A stretch of 29,563 nt of DNA from JAVBKB01 sp031554275 (GCA_031554275.1 JAVBKB010000059.1:1-29563); one strand, 5' to 3'. Numbered from the stretch's first letter, positions 15,116 through 24,524 are shown. Numbers and translations are program-made. Notes: generated by a model not told the origin, from the sequence alone.

Positions 15116-15880
15116 CTACTGTAAAGATGGATGCTCCCCGATTTCAATTTCCCATAACTCTTCCAAGTAATTTTGCCCTTTAATCAGTTTCTTGCAGATC
15201 AGCAAATGCTGTACAGACCAACCTCTGGCTATAGACTGGTAAAACCTTTCCCAAATCTCATCGAAATCCATCTTCATTACTTCTGAATACATATCTGGAA
15301 ACCATTCTGTGAACCAATAGCGTACTTCAGATACATTCTTTGAAAGGTAAATATGTTCAAGCGCCAAAAGCAGTAATTTCTTTAGTCTTCGCTCTTTACG
15401 TGTAAGCCCTTGCAACGTTGATGGATGTGGTGCTAAAGCATTGATTTCTACAGGTTCATCTTCTGGATCAATCACAATTTGAAAATCATAGTCCATTGTC
15501 TCGGCTTTTGAAACAAGATCTAGTACCTGTTGTTCATGTCTTGGAACAAGCCGACTTTTCCGAATCGGGATCGTATATCCTAACGTGTCAAACGCCATGA
15601 TACCATTTCCATTTGTGACAATCGTGCAGTAATCAATGAATTTTCGCTCATTGTTTTTACGGAAATGAGTCTGCTGGAAAATATCCTTTAGCAATTGATC
15701 CGGGAGTTCAGACATACCATTCTCAATTGACAAATAAAGGTCTTCTCGCAGCTTTAATACTGGCACTTGTTCAAGTAGCTCAATCGGATCTGATTTTCTC
15801 CACTCATGAAAGTTACAAACGTTTAATCCGCATTCTTCCCCTTCAAACCAGTTCACCCATATGTCATGTAAATAGTACAT
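15116..15880 (-). CDS. yjbA: YjbA family protein (UPF0736), function unknown
   Basis: A 254-residue soluble protein with no signal peptide or membrane span. The N-terminus MYYLHDIWVNWFEGEECGLNVCNFHEWRK, the segment GYTIPIRKSRLVPRHEQ and the TLQGLTRKERRLKKLLLLALEHIYLSKNVSEVRYWFTEW block match my recollection of the Bacillus YjbA family, known only as an uncharacterised conserved protein. The ATG has GAGGAA 6-8 nt upstream. In B. subtilis yjbA adjoins trpS; here the RNA repair cassette lies between them, convergent with yjbA. The 270-nt gap behind its start holds no other gene I can support. No catalytic motif is obvious. Confidence 0.9.
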   Translation of the reverse strand: MYYLHDIWVNWFEGEECGLNVCNFHEWRKSDPIELLEQVPVLKLREDLYLSIENGMSELPDQLLKDIFQQTHFRKNNERKFIDYCTIVTNGNGIMAFDTLGYTIPIRKSRLVPRHEQQVLDLVSKAETMDYDFQIVIDPEDEPVEINALAPHPSTLQGLTRKERRLKKLLLLALEHIYLSKNVSEVRYWFTEWFPDMYSEVMKMDFDEIWERFYQSIARGWSVQHLLICKKLIKGQNYLEELWEIEIGEHPSLQ

Positions 15881-16150
15881 GCAAGTTCCTCACTTAGTGA
15901 TCAAATTCATTTTTTCTCCGAATAAATTTCTTCGCATTTCATTACATCTAACACAATATAATTCGCAAAACCTATACTCACCTAGTAGAAGATCGTACTT
16001 GTATGCTTAAAACTTTGTAAGTTCATTATTGGCAAATGGTGGTCAAATCATACAGAAAATTTCAAAGAGTAATTGTGTTGTTTTGAATTCCAGTGAAATG
16101 AGAAATACTCAAGAACTTTCAACGATTTCCCCTCGTTCATTCTGGCGAAA

Positions 16151-16903
16151 TCACTGTTTTGTTGACACAGGTAGAAACTTTATTGCAGGAAGTGACAGCA
16201 TTTGTTTGGTATTTAACTTCTTTCTTTGACAGAATTTATCGACCAATTGGTAACCAACTGCGTAACCCGCCATTTTGGGTACCTGTCTCGTACCATATAA
16301 TAAATCCCCATGTAGGCGCTCTGATTTTTTTATTTCGAAGTTCGGTTGATATACTTTTTCAATTAATTGATTAATTTGACTTTCCTGTAGGCTTGTTACC
16401 CAAGGAGCAAGATAAGCCTTACCACAGAATTCCTCAACAGCCTTTTCAGCAAGCCCTTCCATTATTAACGTTCCCAGTAATGTGTCGTTATCACCTGATA
16501 GTTTATGTAGGCGACTTGTATGGTGATATTCATGGACAAACAGTGCTTCTAACTCCTTCAAATCTAGCCCACTAGGTACAAAGAGAAATACCATTTTCTT
16601 ATATGCAACCCCTGATTTTCTTGCAGACAAAAAAATACTCGAGCGAGAAGGTAACAAGAAAATCGGTACATCAGGTCCGTTAAATGCTTTTCGATATTTT
16701 TGAAAAATTTCCTCAGCGCTGTCCCAAAGCTGATCTCTTTTCATTTGTGAAAAAATTTGTTGGGACGAATAATTATTACTTGATAAACCATTCCGTCGTA
16801 AATCCAATAAGAGTGACTGATCTCGTAGTTCCAACAACTCCAGAATTTTTTCCTGAATTGAATACCCTTCCTCAATCCACTTGTCAGTTCGAATAATCCC
16901 CAT
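16151..16903 (-). CDS. yjaZ: YjaZ-like predicted zinc metalloprotease (DUF2268)
   Basis: Predicted cytoplasmic Zn-dependent peptidase of about 250 residues. The sequence LFVHEYHHTSRL carries an HExxH-type motif (HEYHH) and is followed about 25 residues later by GLAEKAVEEF, whose Glu would be the third zinc ligand; this is the DUF2268/YjaZ pattern. YAVGYQLVDKF near the C-terminus is also typical. The start is uncertain: MMCMGII offers GTG 16912, ATG 16909 and ATG 16903. I chose 16903 because GGTGATG is nearest to correct spacing, but the ribosome site is weak. The gene lies downstream of fabF, as in B. subtilis, where appDFABC then separate it from yjbA; the app genes are absent here. Substrate unknown. 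Confidence 0.85.
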   Translation of the reverse strand: MGIIRTDKWIEEGYSIQEKILELLELRDQSLLLDLRRNGLSSNNYSSQQIFSQMKRDQLWDSAEEIFQKYRKAFNGPDVPIFLLPSRSSIFLSARKSGVAYKKMVFLFVPSGLDLKELEALFVHEYHHTSRLHKLSGDNDTLLGTLIMEGLAEKAVEEFCGKAYLAPWVTSLQESQINQLIEKVYQPNFEIKKSERLHGDLLYGTRQVPKMAGYAVGYQLVDKFCQRKKLNTKQMLSLPAIKFLPVSTKQ

Positions 16904-17049
16904 ACACATCACCAGCAGTTTTTTCTATCGTATGAAGGAGTGTGTGAAGTGGGGATACATTTTACAAAACAAGACATGAATGGTGAAAAGTTATCCTGAT
17001 TCCCATAAAAAAGAGAATAATCTGTGAAAATTCTTCCATCTCGCTCTGT

Positions 17050-17082
17050 AAAAATGTGTTTGAATATTCTATTCACATTTTT
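17050..17082. terminator. Possible terminator after fabF
   Basis: AAAAATGTG pairs with CACATTTTT, with palindromic GAATATTC in the loop. The T-run is part of the stem on both strands. AT-rich and only moderately convincing. Confidence 0.45.
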
Positions 17083-17142
17083 TCCTTGCGAGTTGAAAAG
17101 ATTTCCGAACAAATTATTCTCAATTATAAATGTTAATCGGAA

Positions 17143-18375
17143 CTATTCGAATTTCTTAAAGATAATCGTTGCATTATGTCCACCAAATCCAAATGAATTG
17201 GACATCACTGTGGATACATTTTTCTCGATTGCAACATTTGGCACATAATTAAGATCACATTCTGGATCAGCTTCTGCCAAATTGATTGTTGGCGGGATTT
17301 TCCCCTCTTGAATTGCCAGAACTGAGAAAATTGCTTCGACTCCACCTGCTGCACCAAGTAAGTGCCCTGTTATCGACTTTGTCGAACTGATCGCTAAATC
17401 ATAGGCGTGTGCACCAAACACTTCTTTTATAGCAGCTGTCTCAAATTGATCATTGTAAAGTGTGCTTGTACCGTGTGCATTAATATAGCCAACCGCTTCT
17501 GGCGAAAGTCCTGCATCTCGGAGCGCCATCCGCATTGCTCGCGCCCCTCCTTCACCATTTGGCGCTGGTGCTGTAATATGATGGGCGTCTCCTGTTGCAC
17601 CATAGCCAACAATTTCTGCATAGATGTGTGCTCCGCGCGCCTTCGCGTGCTCAAGCTCTTCTAATATGATGATGCCAGAACCCTCGCCAATAACAAAACC
17701 ATCCCGATTCTTATCAAAGGGGCGACTAGCTGTTTTCGGATCTGGGTTAGTTGACAATGCTGTATTTGCACAAAACCCAGCGAGTGACATCTTTGTTATT
17801 GGTGCCTCTGCACCACCTGTAATCATTGCAATAGCGTCACCTCGCTGAATCACTTTGAAAGCATCACCAATCGAATTCGTTCCAGTGGCACAGGCAGTCA
17901 CTGTACATGAATTGACGCCTTTTGCACCCAGCATGATGGAAACTTGACCGGCTGCCATATCAGGTATCAACATTGGCACGAAGAATGGGCTGACCCGACG
18001 ATAGCCCTTCTCAAGAAAAATTTCATACTGCTTTTCAAAAGTTTCCATACCACCAATTCCTGAACCAATCCATACGCCTATTTGTTCAGCACTAGTTTCA
18101 TCAATCGTCAGTTTTGCATCTTCAACCGCCATCATTGCTGCCGCAACTGCATACTGGGTAAAGCGATCCATCTTTCGAGCTTCTTTTCTTTCAATAAATT
18201 TCTCGACATCGAAATCCTTTAATTCTGCTGCTACTTTAACAGGATAATCATCAGGATTTTGTCTAGTCAACAACCCGACCCCTGATATACCTGAAATGAC
18301 ATTGTCCCAAGTTGTTTTGACATCATTCCCAATTGGTGTCACTGCACCAAGCCCCGTTACAACCACACGTTTCAT
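17143..18375 (-). CDS. fabF: Beta-ketoacyl-ACP synthase II
   Basis: Elongating condensing enzyme of type II fatty acid synthesis, joining malonyl-ACP to growing acyl-ACP in the cytoplasm; 410 residues, standard length. The N-terminus is MKRVVVTGLGAVTPIGND. The Cys-His-His triad is intact: nucleophile Cys in TVTACATGTNSIGDA, one His in YINAHGTSTLYND and one in KSITGHLLGAAG. The C-terminal SNSFGFGGHNA is the usual glycine-rich end. AAGGAG precedes the ATG. It follows fabH by 65 nt and is presumably co-transcribed under FapR control. Cys and His positions rule out a chain-length-factor homologue. Confidence 0.98.
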   Translation of the reverse strand: MKRVVVTGLGAVTPIGNDVKTTWDNVISGISGVGLLTRQNPDDYPVKVAAELKDFDVEKFIERKEARKMDRFTQYAVAAAMMAVEDAKLTIDETSAEQIGVWIGSGIGGMETFEKQYEIFLEKGYRRVSPFFVPMLIPDMAAGQVSIMLGAKGVNSCTVTACATGTNSIGDAFKVIQRGDAIAMITGGAEAPITKMSLAGFCANTALSTNPDPKTASRPFDKNRDGFVIGEGSGIIILEELEHAKARGAHIYAEIVGYGATGDAHHITAPAPNGEGGARAMRMALRDAGLSPEAVGYINAHGTSTLYNDQFETAAIKEVFGAHAYDLAISSTKSITGHLLGAAGGVEAIFSVLAIQEGKIPPTINLAEADPECDLNYVPNVAIEKNVSTVMSNSFGFGGHNATIIFKKFE

Positions 18376-18440
18376 GCTCGTTCTCCTTTGTGAAAATTTC
18401 TTATTTTAAAATTGTAAAGTATAAGTCCTCTAGGTCGTTA

Positions 18441-19376
18441 CTATCTGCCCCACTTTAAGCATATTGCACCCCAAGTAAGTCCGCCACCAAATGCTACTAG
18501 CAATAGAACATCGTTGTCTTTGATTTTGCCACTTTCAAAATATTCTGCTAACGCAACTGGAATTGTCGCTGCCGAGGTATTGCCATACTTGTGAATGGTG
18601 TAGACCACTTTCTCCTGCGGCAATCCCAATCGCTCTCGAGAGGACTCGATTATGCGAATATTAGCCTGATGTGGAATTAGCAGGTCAATGTCTTCCTTTG
18701 TCAAATTGGCTTTCTCTAGCACATTTATACACGAATCCGCCATTTGTCTGACTGCAAATTTAAAGACTTCACGTCCATTCATGACAAGCCCCTCTGGTGC
18801 CAAATACAAGTGCCCGCCTCCGCCACCATCAGCTCCTAATTCAAACGAAAGGATTCCTTTTCCATCTGAAACATTACCAATGATTGCTGCGCCTGCACTA
18901 TCGCCAAATAACACTGCAGTATTACGGTCTTCCCAATTTGTGATTTTCGAAAGTTTCTCTACACCTATCACTAGAATATGCTGATAGATTTTATTTTGAA
19001 CAAATTGAGCTGCTGTGATCACACCATAGATAAATCCAGTACAAGCAGCGCTTAAATCCATTGCAGCTGCGTTGGTCGCACCTAATCTTTCTTGAATTTG
19101 ACAAGCAACCGAAGGAAAGCTTCTATCAGGGGTGACGGTGGCAACTAAGATCATGTCAATTTCCGAAACATGAATGCCTGCACTTGCAATTGCTTCCTTT
19201 GCAGCTTCATATGCCATGTCAGAGGTATCAATTTCATCGGTTGCCACTCTTCGCTCACTAATACCCGTTCGTGAACGAATCCATTCATCACTTGTATCCA
19301 TCATCTTTTCTAGATCAGCATTTGTAACAACTTTTTCAGGTATGTACTTTCCCACTCCAATAATTCCAGCATTCAT
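18441..19376 (-). CDS. fabH: Beta-ketoacyl-ACP synthase III
   Basis: Condensing enzyme that starts fatty acid synthesis by joining an acyl-CoA primer with malonyl-ACP; in Gram-positives it often prefers branched primers. The protein is 311 residues. The triad is visible: Cys112 in DLSAACTGF, His in LLIPHQANIRII and Asn in HKYGNTSAATIPVAL. The C-terminus LLVAFGGGLTWGAICLKW is typical. The ATG at 19376 is preceded by GGAGG at 8-10 nt; the longer in-frame extension to 19433 runs through the FapR operator and is not used. It is first in the fabH-fabF operon. Confidence 0.98.
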   Translation of the reverse strand: MNAGIIGVGKYIPEKVVTNADLEKMMDTSDEWIRSRTGISERRVATDEIDTSDMAYEAAKEAIASAGIHVSEIDMILVATVTPDRSFPSVACQIQERLGATNAAAMDLSAACTGFIYGVITAAQFVQNKIYQHILVIGVEKLSKITNWEDRNTAVLFGDSAGAAIIGNVSDGKGILSFELGADGGGGGHLYLAPEGLVMNGREVFKFAVRQMADSCINVLEKANLTKEDIDLLIPHQANIRIIESSRERLGLPQEKVVYTIHKYGNTSAATIPVALAEYFESGKIKDNDVLLLVAFGGGLTWGAICLKWGR

Positions 19377-19407
19377 GATTATTTTCCTCCACACTAAACA
19401 CTTAGTA

Positions 19408-19424
19408 TTAGTACTTGGTGCTAA
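19408..19424. promoter_or_regulatory. FapR operator upstream of fabH
   Basis: The 17-bp near-palindrome TTAGTACTTGGTGCTAA (minus strand TTAGCACCAAGTACTAA) matches the known FapR site shape TTAGTAC-N3-GTACTAA with one arm change. It lies at the start-site side of the fabH -10 box, the usual repression position. FapR releases it on binding malonyl-CoA (known for the family). Confidence 0.82.
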
Positions 19425-19453
19425 TATTAACATACCTAATCCACTTCCCTCAA
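19424..19453 (-). promoter_or_regulatory. Promoter of fabH-fabF
   Basis: Minus strand TTGAGG (19453-19448), 18-bp spacer and TAATAT (19429-19424). The -10 box abuts the FapR operator. Confidence 0.65.
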
Positions 19454-19463
19454 GAATAAATGT

Positions 19464-19491
19464 TTTACAGAAATTAATTTAGTGGTAGAAT
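19464..19491 (+). promoter_or_regulatory. Promoter of yjzD
   Basis: TTTACA (19464-19469), 16-bp spacer and TAGAAT (19486-19491), divergent from the fabH promoter about 10 bp away. Confidence 0.6.
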
Positions 19492-19523
19492 AAAAATATC
19501 GAATCAAAATGAGGTGTAGAAAA

Positions 19524-19712
19524 ATGTATTATCTTTTCACATTTGTTTGGGTCATTATTCTTGTCAATATGGTCAATTATGTAGGCGGAGCAATGCTTGA
19601 ATCAGGATATAGCTTTCCTTCAGCAACAATCTTTGGTGCAGTCGCCGCAGTGTTTGTAATTATTGCAAGTAAGCTTATCGGGGACGAAAAGACACAAGCA
19701 GATCATCATTAA
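19524..19712 (+). CDS. yjzD: YjzD-like small membrane protein (DUF2929)
   Basis: A 62-residue protein with two hydrophobic segments (MYYLFTFVWVIILVNMVNYV and ATIFGAVAAVFVIIASKLI) and a short hydrophilic tail. Length, paired spans and the N-terminal MYYLFTFVW pattern fit the DUF2929/YjzD family, encoded near fabH in Bacilli. The ATG at 19524 has GAGGTG 7 nt upstream; the in-frame start at 19509 precedes that site and would read through it. In B. subtilis, YjzD has been linked to control of fatty acid synthesis or wall integrity, but I do not rely on this. Strong terminator downstream. Confidence 0.78.
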   Translation: MYYLFTFVWVIILVNMVNYVGGAMLESGYSFPSATIFGAVAAVFVIIASKLIGDEKTQADHH

Positions 19713-19759
19713 GATGAAGCACATATTGATTTTTTTTCTAAATAATTGATAGAACAAGC

Positions 19760-19818
19760 AAAGATTAGCAGTCAAACCTTCTTCATGGTTTCCACTGCTA
19801 ATCTTTGTGTTTTTTTAA
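19760..19818 (+). terminator. Rho-independent terminator of yjzD
   Basis: AAAGATTAGCAGT pairs with ACTGCTAATCTTT around an inner AAACC/GGTTT stem, then GTGTTTTTTT. Very strong on the plus strand. Confidence 0.92.
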
Positions 19819-19834
19819 TTCGGGCACTTTACGA

Positions 19835-19869
19835 CAAAAAATCACCAAGAGACTGAACTCTTGGCGATT
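19835..19869 (-). terminator. Rho-independent terminator of yjzC
   Basis: On the minus strand ATCGCCAAGAG, loop TTCAGT, CTCTTGGTGAT and then TTTTTTG. Confidence 0.9.
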
Positions 19870-19916
19870 AATGCACTACAATAAATATCATGACGAATTC
19901 GAACGAAATCAAAATC

Positions 19917-20096
19917 CTAGACCTTTGGCATATACGTCCATTGGCGATTTCCATTTGTTGCTTCAGGAAATTCATCACCTGCACTCAGCTTAACCTTCTT
20001 AGGATTCTTCACCTGACTCCCAGTTTCACCTATTTCAATGTACTCCCCATTATTCGGGGCTTTTTGTCCCGCTTTAAAACGATGTTGCTGACCCAA
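19917..20096 (-). CDS. yjzC: YjzC-like small protein
   Basis: A 59-residue hydrophilic protein starting MGQQHRFKAGQKAPNNGEYI, with GETGSQVKNPKKVKLSAGDEFPE and NGNRQWTYMPKV. This closely matches the YjzC family of Bacilli (GQ-F-GQKAPNNG-Y-E-GETGS, ending in RQWTY), whose function is unknown. The start is the TTG at 20096 because GAGGTG is 6 nt upstream and the family begins MGQQH; the in-frame GTG at 20105 is part of that ribosome site. It has its own hairpin terminator. Confidence 0.88.
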   Translation of the reverse strand: MGQQHRFKAGQKAPNNGEYIEIGETGSQVKNPKKVKLSAGDEFPEATNGNRQWTYMPKV

Positions 20097-20170
20097 TATA
20101 TTCACCTCATCATTTTGGATACAATTATTCTTACAAGAAGTCCGCTAGAATATTCACATTTTTCAATATT

Positions 20171-20211
20171 AAAAAAAGTTGAAATCCATTTGGTGAATTC
20201 CAACTTTTTTA
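20171..20211. terminator. Terminator of tyrS (bidirectional shape)
   Basis: AAAAAAGTTG with AAT pairs with ATT and CAACTTTTTT with one mismatch. The T-run is part of the arm on each strand. It lies about 40 nt after the tyrS stop codon. Confidence 0.75.
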
Positions 20212-20251
20212 GGCTCTATTTATTTATAAAATATATTTAAACTACTAGTCT

Positions 20252-21508
20252 CTACTGAAATCGAATCATGAAGTATTTCTTTTTCCCTTTTCGAATAATA
20301 GTGAATTCGCCACCGAATTTATCTGCCTCAGCGAGTTCATAGGTAGCATCTGTGCACTTATCCCCATTTAAGTAGATGGCACCATTACTAATATCCTCAC
20401 GAGCTTGGCGCTTCGAAGAAACAATTTGTGAGTTGACTAGCAGTTCAACTAACATATTATCTGCACTTCCAGCCTCATATGTTGGCACATCCTTAAACCC
20501 TTGGCGGATTTCATCTATTGACAAGGATTTAATGTCACCACTAAATAAAGCAGCAGTAATTCGTAGCGCCTGTTCCAATGCCTCTTTCCCATGCACAAGC
20601 TCCGTCAATTCTTCAGCAAGCGCTTTCTGTGTCGCCCGTCGCTCTGGCTCGGTTGCAACTAGTTCAGCAAATTTCTCTATCTCATCTTTTGTTTTGAATG
20701 AATAATACTTCATATATTTAATGATGTCGCGATCGTCAGCATTATACCAGAATTGATAGAACTCATAGGGACTAGTTAATTCACGATTAAGCCAAACTGT
20801 TCCGCCTTCAGTCTTACCAAACTTCGTTCCATCAGACTTTGTTACAAGTGGAAACGTCATTGCGAACACTTTGGCACCTGGATTGGTCTTCCGAATGAGC
20901 TCATGGCCAGCAGTAATATTCCCCCACTGATCGCTACCGCCAATTTGCAGGCGGCAATCGTAATCTTGGTATAAATTCATGTAATCATATGCTTGTAACA
21001 CCATATAACTGAATTCGGTAAAAGAAATCCCAGTTTCAAGACGTGACTGCACCACATCTTTTGCAAGCATATAATTAATGTTGAAATTCTTCCCGATGTC
21101 TCTTAAGAAAGTGATGATATCAACGCCAGCAGTCCAGTCTAAATTATTGACCATGATTGCCTTGTTCTCACCATTTTCAAAATCCAAAAAGCTTGACAGC
21201 TGTGTCTTTATTTTCTCAACATACTCATTGACGGTTTCGCGTGAATTCAAAATGCGCTCTGCTGTTGGTTTTGGGTCACCAATCAGACCAGTTGCGCCTC
21301 CTACTAATGGCATTGGTGTATGCCCCGCTAGCTGAAAGCGGCGCAGCATCAAAATCCCTACCAAAGAACCAATATGTAGGCTCATCGCAGTTGGATCAAA
21401 CCCTAGATAAAGGCGCACATGCTCCTTATTAAAAAGCTCTTCCATTCCCTCTTCATCAGTACATTGATGAATCAATCCTCTATAACGTAGATCTTCTAAA
21501 AAATTCAT
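20252..21508 (-). CDS. tyrS: Tyrosine--tRNA ligase
   Basis: Class I tyrosyl-tRNA synthetase, 418 residues. The HIGH-like signature is H45-I-G-S48 in LYLGFDPTAMSLHIGSLVG. The substrate-site stretch is YDYMNLYQDYDCRLQIGGSDQWGNI, and the KMSKS-equivalent is KFGKTEGG. The C-terminal S4-type RNA-binding domain shows SKRQAREDISNGAIYLNGDKC. The ATG has GAGGTA 6 nt upstream. In B. subtilis tyrS is controlled by a T-box; the 180-nt gap behind this start is shared with the divergent gene for the penicillin-binding protein and shows no T-box consensus. Confidence 0.98.
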   Translation of the reverse strand: MNFLEDLRYRGLIHQCTDEEGMEELFNKEHVRLYLGFDPTAMSLHIGSLVGILMLRRFQLAGHTPMPLVGGATGLIGDPKPTAERILNSRETVNEYVEKIKTQLSSFLDFENGENKAIMVNNLDWTAGVDIITFLRDIGKNFNINYMLAKDVVQSRLETGISFTEFSYMVLQAYDYMNLYQDYDCRLQIGGSDQWGNITAGHELIRKTNPGAKVFAMTFPLVTKSDGTKFGKTEGGTVWLNRELTSPYEFYQFWYNADDRDIIKYMKYYSFKTKDEIEKFAELVATEPERRATQKALAEELTELVHGKEALEQALRITAALFSGDIKSLSIDEIRQGFKDVPTYEAGSADNMLVELLVNSQIVSSKRQAREDISNGAIYLNGDKCTDATYELAEADKFGGEFTIIRKGKKKYFMIRFQ

Positions 21509-21737
21509 ATCAATACCTCGGTTACATTTTACTATTTTTAATCCTTTAAATTTTCACATATGAAAAATGAAAAGTCAATGTACCAGAGTCTTTGACTATG
21601 ATATAATAATTAAATGTTTAGGCAATTTCTCAATTCTATTACCTAACAATTGCTCTTAATCAGAATTTAAGACAGTCTCTGAATAGAGAGAAATGCATAA
21701 GAAAAATGAATTTATAAAGATTATGGGAGTGACTTTT

Positions 21738-24524
21738 TTGAAGGATAATCTAAGTTTATTCAATAAAGTAAGTAAGAAAATGGCCCCCCTTAGAAAAATC
21801 GCAAAGACAAAGAATAATAGAAACCGTTTCCACATGCTCTACCAAGTTTGTTGGAACTTCTTACTTATGTTAATTATTCTTGTAGTTGTTGGTGCTTCTT
21901 TTGGACTTGGGGTTGGCGCTGGTTACTTTGCAGCCGTTGTTAAAGAAGATCCTGTTAGACCCAAAGAAGAGCTTGATAAATTATTAAATAACTATGATCA
22001 GACCTCTGAAATCTATTTTGCAGGCGATATTCTTCTTGGTAAGATGCGCACTGATTTAGAGCGAGAGATTGTGGCAATTGATCAAGTGTCTGATCTTGTA
22101 AAGAATGCTGTTATTGCAACTGAAGATGAGTATTTCTATGAGCACCATGGGGTTGTCCCTAAAGCGATTTCTCGGGCAATATTTCAAGAAGTCACTAATT
22201 CCCAGAATTCTTCTGGAGGTAGTACACTCACTCAACAAGTTGTGAAGATGCAAATCCTTACGAATGATGCCTCTTTTGATCGAAAGTTTAAGGAAATACT
22301 ACTAGCGCAACGTGTTGAGAAATTTTTTACGAAGGATCAAATTCTTGAATCATACTTGAATGTATCTCCTTTCGGCAGAAATTCAAGTGGCAGAAATATC
22401 GCTGGTGTACAGACTGCTTCAAAAGGCGTCTTTGATAAACCAGTTAACGAATTAAATATACCACAGGCTGCTTTCATTGCAGGATTACCGAACAGCCCAT
22501 CAAAATTCACACCCTACAAAAGCTCAGGCGAGTTAAAAACAGATTTATCATTTGGAATTGATCGAATGAAGCTTGTCTTGAAAAGAATGTATGAACACGG
22601 CTATATAAGTGAGCAAGAATACAATGATTCAATTGCATATGATATCGTTGCAGATTTCAAGAAACCTGTGCAAGCATCTGGCCTGCCATACCCTTATGTT
22701 ATGTCCGAGATTGAGAAAAGAGCAATTGATATTTTGATTCCAATTATGGCAACTCAACAAACTTATTCTGCCGAGGATTTACAGAATAACCAAGCCGTTA
22801 AGGATGAAATGAGAACCAAAGCCACACTTGAATTAAGAGAAGGCGGCTATAAGATTTATACAACAATTGATAAAGCAATCTATGACAATATGGATAATAC
22901 AGTCAAGGAATTTAACTTGTTCCAATCTGATCACAAAGTCATGAAGCTTAACCCTGAAACAGGCAAGAAAGAATTAACAACTGAACCTGTTGAATGTGGT
23001 GCAGTTATGATTGAGAACGCAACTGGAAAGATCCTTAGCTTTGTTGGTGGTAGAGACTTCAATCGTGAGCAGTTAAATCACGCAACCTCTTCTTACCGTT
23101 CAAATGGTTCGACCATGAAACCATTGTTGATTTATGGACCTGCGATGGATATGGGTTACTCTTTCCCAGGAAAACCGTTAATCAATGCACCGATTTCTAT
23201 TGGAAATTATAGTCCGAGCAACTATGGTGGTGGTAGTTACACTGGTGTTGTTTCCACGCGGGAAGCTTTGAAGAAATCTTACAATGTTCCAGCAGTTCTT
23301 CAATATCACCAGATTATTGACCAGAAACCAGCAACCTATTTGCAGAAAATGGGTATTAGTTCCTTACAGCCTGAAGATTTTTCAAACTTAGCTGCAGGGA
23401 TAGGTGGTCTTTCAAAAGGGGTTACTGTTGAAGAAAATGTGAACGCTTATACAACATTTGCAAACGATGGCAAATTCATTGATGCCTATATGATTGAGAA
23501 AATCTTAGATCAAAAGGGAAATGTGATTTTCCAACATCAAGTGAATCCAGTTGATGTGTTCAGCCCTCAAACAGCTTACCTGATGCGTGATGTCATGCAG
23601 GATGTCGTTGAAGAAGGTACTGCTTCATCAATACGCTCGAAACTGAAAATGCATTTGAATATGGTCGGGAAAACAGGAACAGGTCAGGATTTCAAAGATG
23701 CTTGGTTCGTGGGTGTTACACCAGCAGTTACTTTTGGCACTTGGATGGGCTACGACACGCAGAAGGAAGCAAGTGGCGCACCAAGCTCACTAAACCGTGG
23801 CGGTTCTAGCTATAGTCAGCGAAGTCTATCACTTTGGGCAAAGCTTTGTAACTCTGCCTACGATGCAAACCCAGATGTATTTAACCTAGGTCAAAAGTTT
23901 AGTGCAAAGCCAGACGGTATTGTAACTTGTGCATATAATGAATTAACAGGTGGTGCTGCTACAAAAGCTGCTACCGCTGCAGGACTGGTAAACTCTGATA
24001 TCTGCAATGCGAAATTCCCACCACCAAAGAAAGATGAACAATCTGGATCTGTTGTTGAAATAAACGGTAAGACCTATGCAGCTGTTGACTCCACCCCTTC
24101 AGAATTTATCAAATCGGGCGGATTAATTATTCCAGAGAAATCTTTTGATGACATGGGTTACCGATATGTAACTAATAAATCGGCTATTACAGCGAAATTC
24201 CCACAAGTCACGATTGGCAAAGGAAGCAATGCATTAGCAGATAACGGACCACCTGGAATGGTTACTGGACTATCCGTTAATCTATTAGGTCAAATGACTT
24301 GGGGACCTGCACCATCTTCTGATGTTCTCGGTTATCGGGTCTATGGACCAGATGGAAAACGACTGATGAGCGCAAATAGTGGTTCTTACTACATTTCACC
24401 ATTGGCGGCAACTGGTGTTTACACTGTTAAAGCTGTTGATTTGTATGGACACGAATCAAAAGGTGTAACCTGGACCAAAGCGCCACTGATACCAGAGATA
24501 CCGTTACCTTCTATTTTCAATTGA
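21738..24524 (+). CDS. Class A penicillin-binding protein (PBP1-type transglycosylase/transpeptidase)
   Basis: Bifunctional peptidoglycan synthase, about 928 residues. A basic cytoplasmic N-terminus is followed by one membrane span (FLLMLIILVVVGASFGLGVG). The GT51 glycosyltransferase has EDEYFYEHHG (Glu129) and GGSTLTQQ. The transpeptidase has the nucleophile in STMK (Ser458), SYN (514-516) and KTG (645-647). The C-terminal extension contains a fibronectin III-like stretch (PPGMVTGLSVNL...DVLGYRVYGPDG). The start is uncertain. TTG 21738 has GGGAGTG 7 nt upstream and is preferred; ATG 21693 would add 15 residues but has only a weak GAGAG. The gene is divergent from tyrS and followed by a hairpin terminator. 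The exact PBP1 or PBP2 name cannot be set from sequence alone. Confidence 0.95.
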   Translation: MKDNLSLFNKVSKKMAPLRKIAKTKNNRNRFHMLYQVCWNFLLMLIILVVVGASFGLGVGAGYFAAVVKEDPVRPKEELDKLLNNYDQTSEIYFAGDILLGKMRTDLEREIVAIDQVSDLVKNAVIATEDEYFYEHHGVVPKAISRAIFQEVTNSQNSSGGSTLTQQVVKMQILTNDASFDRKFKEILLAQRVEKFFTKDQILESYLNVSPFGRNSSGRNIAGVQTASKGVFDKPVNELNIPQAAFIAGLPNSPSKFTPYKSSGELKTDLSFGIDRMKLVLKRMYEHGYISEQEYNDSIAYDIVADFKKPVQASGLPYPYVMSEIEKRAIDILIPIMATQQTYSAEDLQNNQAVKDEMRTKATLELREGGYKIYTTIDKAIYDNMDNTVKEFNLFQSDHKVMKLNPETGKKELTTEPVECGAVMIENATGKILSFVGGRDFNREQLNHATSSYRSNGSTMKPLLIYGPAMDMGYSFPGKPLINAPISIGNYSPSNYGGGSYTGVVSTREALKKSYNVPAVLQYHQIIDQKPATYLQKMGISSLQPEDFSNLAAGIGGLSKGVTVEENVNAYTTFANDGKFIDAYMIEKILDQKGNVIFQHQVNPVDVFSPQTAYLMRDVMQDVVEEGTASSIRSKLKMHLNMVGKTGTGQDFKDAWFVGVTPAVTFGTWMGYDTQKEASGAPSSLNRGGSSYSQRSLSLWAKLCNSAYDANPDVFNLGQKFSAKPDGIVTCAYNELTGGAATKAATAAGLVNSDICNAKFPPPKKDEQSGSVVEINGKTYAAVDSTPSEFIKSGGLIIPEKSFDDMGYRYVTNKSAITAKFPQVTIGKGSNALADNGPPGMVTGLSVNLLGQMTWGPAPSSDVLGYRVYGPDGKRLMSANSGSYYISPLAATGVYTVKAVDLYGHESKGVTWTKAPLIPEIPLPSIFN

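Noticed and set aside
21591..21607. TTGACT followed by TATAAT in the tyrS-PBP gap as a promoter
   Set aside because: The two boxes are only 4 bp apart and cannot be one promoter. Each may belong to a different, weaker promoter that I could not define.
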